DNA of 64,000 nucleotides. Source: Ulota crispa (Eukaryota; Streptophyta; Bryopsida; Orthotrichales; Orthotrichaceae). Shown here piece by piece: positions 55,435-64,000 of the stretch (within the stretch, counting starts at the first letter, position 1; each line of letters opens with the position of its first letter). The notes under the pieces were generated by a model. The model made no database searches and had not been told where the DNA came from. It saw only the letters and a list, made by a program, of their open reading frames with translations. Made by a program: the position numbers and the translations under genes. The DNA lies in contig OY987248.1 in NCBI GenBank assembly GCA_963920765.1, positions 5,428,539 through 5,492,538 of the forward strand, read 5' to 3'.

Positions 55435-55805
55435 GTGCGAAGTGAGATGGAAATACAACTGACAGACTTTCTACATAAACCTTTGAAAAGTAAAAAAATG
55501 ATTGTTTGCAATCCTTTTGCCCTAATGGTCTCCAAATGTTTTGTCACAGTCCGTTTTTCTTGATATGCTTCATACAAGAAGTTGGGGACTTTCTGTTGTC
55601 ACATACAACAAAAGGCATGATTTACATCAACTGGTCTTTTTTGGGATCTTTCAAACTAAATTTTACAAGCGGAAAGGAAATTTTCATTTTCAGTCTCCTT
55701 ACCCAAACCTTCTTTAGTTGCAATTTTTTGTCCACCAATTCTTAATCCAACACAACAGTACGCATTAGAAAAGGTGGCTTGGCGTCAACGTAAGAAAAAG
55801 AGAGT
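55435..55805. other. spacer, nothing recognised
   Basis: The short frame 55506-55745 has no family resemblance. No transposon ends. Confidence 0.3.
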
Positions 55806-55809
55806 TTAA

Positions 55810-57426
55810 CCCTTGTAGGACGGGCCTACAACCATGGATTTTCTATGGAATTGCAATCATCTTTTAGGAGTTATTTTGGTAATGTAATCAACATTAAAGT
55901 TCAATATTATAATTTTTGTAGAAAAAAGTATGTGCATACTACATGTATAAAAAGTATTTATAAATTTCGGGGGAAAAATGAAAACATTGTAATTTTTTGA
56001 AACAAATGGTAAAGATATTCATAATAATTATAAAATGTACTCAATTATGTAAAGCTTTTTTTATCATGGATGTGAATCATGATGAAGATAATCATGATGG
56101 ATTTTTTCTTCCCATCTTGGTAAAATTAGAAAAAGTAACCATTCCATGGTAGTAGGTACTCAACTTGTGGCAGTAATAAATTTTCAAAACTTAAATTTTT
56201 TCAAAATCTTAAAGTACAAGGAGAAACTAGATTTGCTAAACTTTCTATAGCTAGTTAAGCTCAAACCAAACACACATGATTTTAATAACTCATATTGGGC
56301 TTTGGTAAAAAGATCCTCAAATTTTAAAATAAACTACACAGCGGTGCATCTTTACTACTCAATTGGCAAGTGGGACCCTTTTGTGAACATCGTGCATGCA
56401 AAAGCTATCTATTTACATGCTCTAAATTGCATTCTTCATATCCCAACAAAATCTTGAATGGAAAACAATGTTATTTCACTATAAGAGCACTTTTTAGTCA
56501 TCAAGAAGCCACAAAATGACCACTTTGACCTTTAAGCCCTAAAGGCCCATTGTCCCCTCGGGGGACACATGGGATTTTGGGCAGGTACCTATGGCTAAAC
56601 TACTTTGCGTGATTTTCTGAAACTTTTATTGAAGATGGGGAATTATAAGATCTGCATGGGAATCTAAATTTTCCTTCATTTTGACAGTTATTGAAGAAGT
56701 TGTGCATGAATAATTGAAAAACATGGGAGAATTGGGCAGCAAAAAAAAAAATTTACAACTTTTTTAAATAAAATTTTGAAATTGGTTCTTTAAATTTTTA
56801 TGTATTTGGGAAGCTTTGAATCATTCAATTCTAATAAATGAGATGAAAGTTCTGAGAAGTTTTAGTTATGGGACTCCCAAACCTCCATTCCTTTTCCCCC
56901 TTGTAAAACTTGTTGCTTTACTTTTTTGAGCTCTTTATGTTTTTTTTTTTTTGAATTTTTTTTTTGCAAGTTGTAGTAGACTAAGATTCCTTGGTTTTCA
57001 CCATTTGGATCAAAGTAATTCACATTTCTCAAATTTACATAAATCCTCCAATTTTACCTAGTGTATATGCAAATTTCATGACCTTACGGCATTGCAAGAT
57101 TGATTTGCACTTCTGTTTCATTTGAAAATTCTCCCACATTTACCTAACTTGGTTTTCTACATGGGAAAAATAAACCTCAACTTTGCAAAGAGCAATTTTT
57201 TTGATATAGGAGCCATCAAAGGCTTTTGAAATTTTTGGATAGCAAGGAAAAAACTTTTGTTTTCACTTCAGATGTCAATATCTCACTCCTCTACAACTAA
57301 AATGAGCTGATTTTTTTTCCACAAATACCTCCCATAGTGTAGGGCAAGATTTTCTGGTTGGATTTCCAAAAAACAAATATGACATTTCTCCTCACTCCCC
57401 CAAAAAGGATCCTTAGGGGTTAAGAG
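55810..57426 (+). mobile_element. piggyBac-like MITE, family PB-D copy 2, split by a PB-A element
   Basis: The left end CCCTTGTAGGACGGGCC follows TTAA (55806-55809). The right end is split: ...GACCTTTAA lies before the insert and TTAAGAG then TTAA (57427-57430) after it. Removing the insert and one TTAA restores CCTTTAAGAG, the expected right terminus. Confidence 0.8.
56536..57419 (+). mobile_element. piggyBac-like MITE, family PB-A, nested in PB-D
   Basis: Ends GCCCTAAAGGCCC and GGATCCTTAGGGG, perfect TTAA flanks (56532-56535, 57420-57423). 884 bp, arm B first. The target TTAA belongs to the right terminal repeat of PB-D copy 2. Confidence 0.9.
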
Positions 57427-57430
57427 TTAA

Positions 57431-59462
57431 GCATTAAATGGAGGATCCTCTCCGTGATTTGTGTGACTCCTTATTTCCAAGTCTAGAGTGATATGCCTTT
57501 CGTTTCTATTCACCAAAAGCCACCTACACAGAATTCACCACATAATGTTGACTAGCGCTACAAACCACTACAACAAGCAAGACCTCAAATTTTGAAGGTT
57601 GTGGTGCTAAGAAGCTTGAGTGTGCTTTTGAACTACTTAAATGCAATGTTATTTTGTATTCCTTTAATCCACAATAATTTGCAACAGATACAAATTAGTA
57701 AATATTGTCAAAACATTGTGGTCCGTAACATATGATGATTTTGGTGTAGCCAAACGAGGAAAATCAAACAAAAGTTTATAAAAAACCTTAAAAACATTAT
57801 GTAACATCATACCTTACCTCTTCAATTTCCATAAATAAATTTACCGTGGAGTAGTTGTCACTCGAGCTCAAAAGCCAGTTATGCAGGTGCACTTTGTGCA
57901 GCAAAATAAGTAATTGAGGACCGGTTTGCACTTAGCCCCACGTTCCATTGAAATCTCATAACCTTGTAGGTCAAGAGTTGATAGTTAGGACTTGGCAAAT
58001 CATATGTAAGCTCGTTACATTTGCTTACATGGCATTACTTTTTATAGACCTTTGGCATTGACAAAGTGAGACGGCTCAAAATTTGAGACACCATTTTGCT
58101 CAACTCCATTTTTAGTCCAAGTCCTATGATTTTGCAAAAAACATTTGTGATTTTCTTTGGTGATTTTGTATTTTGTCCTTCATAACTCAACACAATTGGA
58201 ATCTTGCATTGACGTGGGACTTGCATAGATGGAACGTGGGGTTTCAATGACCCTGGGCTATGATGAAAGCATTTGAAGCATTGTGATTGGAGGAGCTCAG
58301 GGACGTTACTCAATTTGTTTTTTGGATATCACGTGTAACCAAGTAAATTTTCCACACCTTATTTATTTTTTAATAAATTTTGATTTAGTTCCAAATTTTT
58401 GGATATTCTCACAAAACCATTATACCTTTTATGTGAAAAAACTTTTGATTCAAATGAATTAAATAAGATATCCGAATGCGCAATTTAAGATTGCACTAAA
58501 ATGGTTGAATTTTCACTTCAAATATTTATCAAGATTGCATTTGAATGACAATTGCATCCAACTTTGGTATGCAAAATATAACCAAGCCTTCATTTATTGG
58601 CAATTCAAAAATGTTTTTTTAAACAATTTTTACAATATAATATAGGGGGTCAAAAAAAATCCAACTATATAGTGTTTTCACTTTCTTCCAAATTTTTTAA
58701 GTAATTATTTAAAATAAAGAAATTTTCAATAATTCACAATGTCAACTTTCAATATAGAAAAACACACTAAATTTTTTTCAAACTATTTAATTGATTTTTT
58801 ACAACATAAGAAAGGGGTCAAAGATTTTGACCGCACGTGTAATCAAACAATAGGGAGTGCACCCCTATGTGGAGGAGATGGGGTCCAAGTTTCATTTTAC
58901 ACTAATCATCAGACAAAAAAGTGACCTAGGCTCAAAATGGAATATAAAATGACTTGGAATCCTATATGCTCTAAAGTAAATAAGGTTTCATGATCACATA
59001 TTTTTTGCTACTATGCAACCTAAGAGGTTCTCTTGCTTGATTTTTAGGGCAACCAAGCTATCCTAAGAATGGTGATTGGTCTTTTTAGCCAATCTATAAT
59101 GCCGCTAACTCTTGCAAATGTTGTTTTATTACTCTTTTATTGCTATGAATATATTTATTATTGTAAAGAAGATTTTTTTGCAATATTTGGAATGTTATTG
59201 CAATAAGCAATATTTGTTGAAATTTCTCTTGTAAAAAGTGATTTTCTTCGACATCATGTTTTATTAGGATTAATTTCATTTTAAAAAAAACAATAAAACA
59301 ATGTCTTAGCTATTCAGATAGTCTGTCTCACTTGCTTCTATTGACTAAAGCTTTGAGAATAAAATTTTGTACACTTCTTGGTTACAGGTTTCTTCATCTA
59401 TTCCACGATTTTTTTATTTTATGTTTTATAAATATATTAGGAGGACAAAATAAAAAAGAAAT
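57431..59462. other. intergenic, weak repeat only
   Basis: A loose inverted pair, CCCCACGTTCCAT at ~57940 and ATGGAACGTGGGG at ~58231, is related to the pair at 39076/39393. AT-rich runs elsewhere. No gene recognised. Confidence 0.35.
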
Positions 59463-59483
59463 TATATATATATATATATATAT

Positions 59484-60193
59484 AGTGTACCCTTGTACCC
59501 GCCATTTTGGCGGAGGGCCATCACGGGAGGGGTCCTTGCAAAAATATTAACATGACCTTCCTCATAATCACCCTCTTCAAGCTTCTTCTCCTTTCCGTCC
59601 AATGAGCTTAAATGTACTATGCCTACCTACACGCTTTGCCTCCTTCTCCAAGCAACACCCCCTATTCCTGTGTATACCCCATCTCCAAAGACGACCATAA
59701 TCGCCAAAAAACCATTGAAATAAGAATATCCACCACATAATTGCCACTTAATCTTCTTGTAGCAACACCCAACTACCCAACTAATAGAATTAAGCTTATT
59801 ATTNNNNNNNNNNNNNNNNNNNNNNNNNNNNNNNNNNNNNNNNNNNNNNNNNNNNNNNNNNNNNNNNNNNNNNNNNNNNNNNNNNNNNNNNNNNNNNNNN
59901 NNNNNNNNNNNNNNNNNNNNNNNNNNNNNNNNNNNNNNNNNNNNNNNNNNNNNNNNNNNNNNNNNNNNNNNNNNNNNNNNNNNNNNNNNNNNNNNNNNNN
60001 NNNACACGGGAATAGGGGGTGTTGCTTGGAGAAGGAGGCAAAGCGTGTAGGTAGGCATAGTACATTTAAGCTCATTGGACGGAAAGGAGAAGAAGCTTGA
60101 AGAGGGTGATTATGAGGAAGGTCATGTTAATATTTTTGCAAGGACCCCTCCCGTGATGGCCCTCCGCCAAAATGGCGGGTACAAGGGTCCACT
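59484..60193. mobile_element. foldback element interrupted by a gap
   Basis: Left arm from AGTGTACCCTTGTACCCGCC, right arm to GGCGGGTACAAGGGTCCACT. The arms mirror each other for at least 190 bp (CCATCACGGGAGGGGTCCTT, GTAGGTAGGCATAGTACATT). AT microsatellites lie at both edges (59463-59483, 60194-60211), which hides any target duplication. Frames across the gap are meaningless. Confidence 0.75.
59804..60003. other. assembly gap, 200 N
   Basis: Exactly 200 unknown bases near the centre of the foldback at 59484-60193. Confidence 0.99.
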
Positions 60194-60222
60194 ATATATA
60201 TATATATATACATATACATATA

Positions 60223-60634
60223 GGGAATTAATATGTGTACTGCACCCTTTCAATTATTGTACCACACCCCAGAGAAAATTTTAGATTTCTACCATCAAAA
60301 AGCTGAATTTGAGAATCTGGAATTTAGATTTGGACTTATAGACCATGATTTAGTTTAAAACCACAAGAGAAGTTGCAATTCAACAACACCCAATGAAAAA
60401 ACTTATCTTTTTTTTACAAATAAAAGTAAAAGTAACACTTTTCTCTCCCTAGCTAAACTTTTTCATTGGGTGTTGTTGAATTGCATCTTCTTTTGTGGTT
60501 CTAGACTAAATCATAGTCTCTAAGTCCAAATTTGAATTCCAAATTCTCAAATTCAGCTTTTTGATGGTTGAAATCTAAAATTTTCTCTAGGGGTGTGGTA
60601 CAATAATTGAAAGGGTGCAGTACACATATTAATT

Positions 60635-60637
<3 letters not shown>
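60223..60637. mobile_element. hAT-type foldback MITE, second copy
   Basis: Ends GGGAATTAATATGTGTACTG and CAGTACACATATTAATTCCC, full-length palindromic arms, and the same inner blocks as 5291-5698 (TGGACTTAKAGACCATGATT). Flanks TACATATA and TATATATA agree at 7 of 8 bases. 415 bp. Confidence 0.8.
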
Positions 60638-60669
<32 letters not shown>

Positions 60670-61182
60670 TCCACGAACCAGCTCTTGATCATTGGTTTAA
60701 AAGGTATTTAGTGGAGGCCTCTTTAATTTGTAGTTTTTAAAAACAAATGCACAAATTAACAAATTAACCCTCAACAATGTGCAAAAATTAAGGCCACTAG
60801 TTCCCTATAAAAAGATTTACACTTGGCATATGCCACATGGTAGTCACTATGCAACTTTTGTGACTATATGGCCACCATGTTCTTTAACATGGCCACAACT
60901 GAATTCAACTTTTATATTCTTAAACTTCTAAAATACGAGCATTCTAAATTGTTGACTAACCTCTCATTTGAGGGGGTGTTGCAATGCAAGCAATTTAATG
61001 CTTTGTCATAATTAATACAATATCAAGTATTTGCATGTAAAAAATGAGTTTGTCAATTAATGATAAAACACAAATTAACTTTCATGATGTGCATAAATTA
61101 GGCTAATTTGTTAATTTTTGACAAAAGGTAACTTAAAGAGTCCTGAATTTTAGTGTAAATCACCTTTGATCCCAATTGGTAT
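60638..61182. other. AT microsatellite and intergenic DNA
   Basis: (AT)n at 60638-60666, then sequence with nothing recognised. Confidence 0.4.
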
Positions 61183-61186
61183 TTAA

Positions 61187-61412
61187 TCCTTAAACAACTA
61201 TAGGGCATAGTGTATATGTTTATGTATAATTGTCATTTGCTACCAATGAGAAATTTTAATTTGGGATCTCAAGTAGCTCACTAGAACCACATTGGTCTAT
61301 TCTCCAATTTCTTTGTTGGTCTCAACTATAGTAGAGGTGTGGATCCATTCCAAATACAAGAAAAATACCACGTATTGTACTAGTCACAAAGGGCCTTTTG
61401 TTCGTTTAAGGG
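61187..61412. mobile_element. small piggyBac-like MITE, 226 bp
   Basis: Ends TCCTTAAACAACTATAGGGC and TTGTTCGTTTAAGGG. Left flank TTAA (61183-61186), right flank TTAG. Non-coding. Confidence 0.6.
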
Positions 61413-61616
61413 TTAGCACAAGTGACTATTATGTGGTTATTGAGATATGTAGCATACCTTAGATTTGGAATTGAGTTCATTTTCTAAGGCATAATTAGTA
61501 GTATTTTGAGCCACCAAAGCTACTAAGGAAAATCACAAGTGGGATTGTCACACTAGTAATAACATTTATTGTTGGCAACACTAATTATTAAGTATAACAT
61601 CATAACACTAAAAACA

Positions 61617-62861
61617 AGTGCGACATTAAATCGTGCCCACAAAAGTGGGCCTGGCCAACATGGCGCGCAAGGCTGGGCATGGACCCAACCGCGACCCGTC
61701 GTCTGGCTGGTTCACCTTATCCTGCATTCTCTCATCTTGCATCCAATGCCTTGCATCCTACGCAATATACTAAGCCCATTCTATTCAAATACCACTTGTA
61801 AGGAAGAATGGGGGGTTTTTTCCATATTGTTTGGCGCCATAGGTGAGTTACTTAAGTTACAAGAAGGACCACTTTAGAGAGAAGAAATACACAACTTCAT
61901 TTCTTTCTTAGTGAAGAGTCTAAAGAAAGTATCAAAAATGCCCCTCAATTCTTTAAAAATATCATATATAACCCTCAAAAGATTTGAAATATCAAAAATA
62001 TGCATGGTTTTTGTGTACAAATATCAAAAATACCCTTGGCTTTTTGTAGGAACATCAATTATGTCCCCAATTATCTTTGAAAATATCATCTACATTCCTA
62101 ATTTTTTGGAAGAATATCCTCTGTCATTTTTAGATTTTAAATGTACCCTTTGGTTATTTGAAATATTAGCATATCCTTACTTCTCTTGTGCCACTTGTTG
62201 CAAACTTCTATAAATACTATATCAAAAAGGGGAATTACAAAATTAGAGAAGAATTGAATGCAAGCTCTTCAAATTCTATAAAGGGTTTTTGCATGTAAGA
62301 ATATTGTGGTTGAAGCCATTGCATTACCTACATAGAAATTTTCATTATCATTTCATTACTTACAAATAAACAAACAATAAGCAACCACAAAGAAAGTAGG
62401 GGTATTTGTGATGTTTGCAAAGATAACCAAGGGTGTAATCTAATTTATATTTGTACAAAAAATGAAAGCGGCTTGTATTGTTTCAAATAACAAAAGGGCA
62501 AGCAAAGCACATCTAATATTTAAAAATGATGAAGGGCCACTTTTGATATTTTCCTTAGATTTTCACCTAGAAAGAAACAAAGTTATGTAATTTTTCTCTC
62601 TAAAGTGGTCCTTCTTGTACCTTAAGTAACTCACCTATGGCACCGAACAATATGGAACAAACCCCCCATTCTTCCTTACAAGTGGTTTTTTGAATAGAAC
62701 GAGCTTAGTGTACTGCGTAGGATGCAGGACATTAGATGCAAGATGCGGGATGCAGGACAAGGTGGACCAGCCAGACAATGGGGTCGCGATTGGGTCCGTG
62801 CCTAGCCCTACGCACCACGTTGGCCAGGCCCACTTTTGTGGGCACGATTTAACATTGCACT
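61617..62861. mobile_element. long-terminal-inverted-repeat element, copy 2, gap-free
   Basis: Ends AGTGCGACATTAAATCGTGC and GCACGATTTAACATTGCACT. Arms of about 480 bp are diverged but plainly paired (ACTTGTAAGGAAGAATGGGG, GTGAGTTACTTAAG). Organisation parallels copy 1: GC-rich outer zone, CTTGTAAGGAAGA zone, inner ATATCAAAAATACCCTT-like motifs, single-copy centre (~62100-62380). AACA on both sides is a possible 4-bp duplication. Flanking GGCAACACTAATTA resembles the ends of 26831-27590, so it may sit in such an element. Confidence 0.75.
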
Positions 62862-62970
62862 AACAACACTACTATTGTTATCAACATTAAATTTCAATAC
62901 AAACACAATTTGCCAATATAATTTCCACCAATTTTTTAAAATAGTACCATAATAGTTTAGCATGCATTAA

Positions 62971-63930
62971 CCCCTAAAGGACCAAGAGGTTGTTCAACAA
63001 CCACTTGAGAACTTGGGTAGGGTCATATGGAGTTAATTTTTATTGGATGTCTCAACATTGTTACACAAGGTGCAAATATGTATTTCCCAAGTGGACATCT
63101 AAATTTTTCCCCAATTGGATGCGTGGTTCAAAAGTTATGTTGCCCAAAAGAAATTGGGCAGTTTGGGCTTTTTGGGCAGTTTGAGCATCTTTGGAAAATC
63201 TTATGCTAAAACTCTCATCAACTTTTGAAATTTGGCAAGTATGTAACTAAAAAAACATAGTGTACAATTGTCAAAAAATAAAATAAAATAAGCTCTCACA
63301 TCACATTTTGAAGGGAGTCAAACTTTGATAACTATGTTTGGGTAGTTTTAAGAAAAAAAATTCCTCTAACTTCAAGCCCTATTATCTTTCATTTTATAAA
63401 TCCAAAGCTCTTGAAACTTTTTTTCACATATTCCAAATGTTTGTCTCCAACTCTTTACCTTTCAAATTTCAAATAAAAGACTTCCACATTGCATAAGAAA
63501 TCATGGAAGAATGACTAATGTATTGCCAATTCACTAAACCTCCTTGCATGGGAGGGTGATTTAGAATAAGCTAAACTCTATATTTGCATCTGAAAATTTT
63601 CATGAGTGAACCTAACATCATATACTTGTGAATGGTCCAAAAGCTCAAATTTATGTAGAGTAAAAATTTTACTCTAGGAAGGCTCAAAGACTGTTGACAT
63701 TGTTTTGCAGGAATGAAAAAAGTTTTTTTCTCACTTCAAATGTTATAATCTTACAATCCGCGTAGTCAGATGGGCTGAATTTCTTTGCACACGTTGGTTT
63801 ATTGGTTTTACAAACTTTTGGTATGGTTGAAAGTGAGAATAAAGGTTTTTGTTTTTGATTTTGGGCAATGCACTAAAAGTTGGCAATTTTTAAGATTTTT
63901 TCTCAAAAAACACCCTTTGTCCTTTAGGGG
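62971..63930 (+). mobile_element. piggyBac-like MITE, family PB-C full copy
   Basis: Ends CCCCTAAAGGACCAAGAGG and CTTTGTCCTTTAGGGG, perfect TTAA flanks (62967-62970, 63931-63934). 960 bp, non-coding. Its right part matches 17284-17838. Confidence 0.85.
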
Positions 63931-64000
63931 TTAAGTATTATTCAACATGAACACTATTTGTCATGATGAACATTAATTTTCACACTAAATGAGAATTAGA

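Noticed and set aside
59627-60100. Frames running through the second gap
   Set aside because: Same reason, and the readable parts are mirrored arms of a foldback.
1-64000. LTR retroelements, LINE coding regions and CRISPR arrays
   Set aside because: No paired long direct terminal repeats with primer site, no reverse transcriptase motifs and no regular repeat-spacer array were seen.
1-64000. tRNA and rRNA genes
   Set aside because: No GGTTCGAATCC-like B box with a matching acceptor stem and no recognisable rRNA segment; the phrase near 51220 (GCCGAGAAGCATCTGGGTGG) looked rRNA-like but did not extend.

Overview
This 64 kb window looks like gene-poor, AT-rich nuclear DNA from a plant, probably a streptophyte. 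The pointers are: a Stowaway-type MITE (CTCCCTTCGTCCCAAAATGA terminus, TA duplication) at 12.6 kb; PIF/Harbinger transposase and Myb/SANT partner relics; a Helitron relic; telo-box motifs (AAACCCTAA type) in the GC-richer islands; and AT-only microsatellites. No species can be named. I recognised no rRNA, tRNA, CRISPR or complete known protein-coding gene.

Layout. 0-0.9 kb: two 3' exons of a host gene entering from the left, with a possible poly(A) signal. 1.7-6.2 kb: nested MITEs around a small GC-rich coding-like patch (2.6-3.15 kb). 6.2-16.3 kb: AT-rich DNA with decayed Harbinger and Helitron genes, a Stowaway element and a pair of twin 238-bp MITEs around a Myb/SANT relic. 16.3-18.8 kb: more MITEs. 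18.8-24 kb: the largest repeat-poor, CpG-richer island, with exon-like pieces but no resolved gene. 24.3-33 kb: MITE cluster. 33.4-36.0 kb: long-terminal-inverted-repeat element with a 200-N gap. 36.6-46.7 kb: mostly 0.2-0.9 kb TTAA elements. 46.8-47.75 kb: second island, with a possible secreted-peptide gene. 47.8-57.4 kb: TTAA elements, GC-rich island at 50.75-51.3 kb and Harbinger-type MITEs. 57.4-63.9 kb: sparse DNA, a gapped foldback, a hAT-type foldback, a second long-TIR element and a final TTAA element.

The main discovery is a dense set of about 20 non-coding elements with CCC(C)TWAA(A)-type inverted ends, most set exactly between TTAA tetranucleotides. This is the signature of piggyBac-type transposition. 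At least eight share one ~0.9 kb body, one has inserted into the terminal repeat of another at an internal TTAA, and one is a foldback made of a single arm in duplicate. Several other MITE families can be calibrated inside the window by empty-site comparisons: a TA family beginning AGGTAGGAG, an 8-bp-duplication family beginning GGGAATTG, and CACTA-type and Mutator-type elements. The genes, such as they are, do not form a pathway; the window is mainly a record of layered small-transposon activity.
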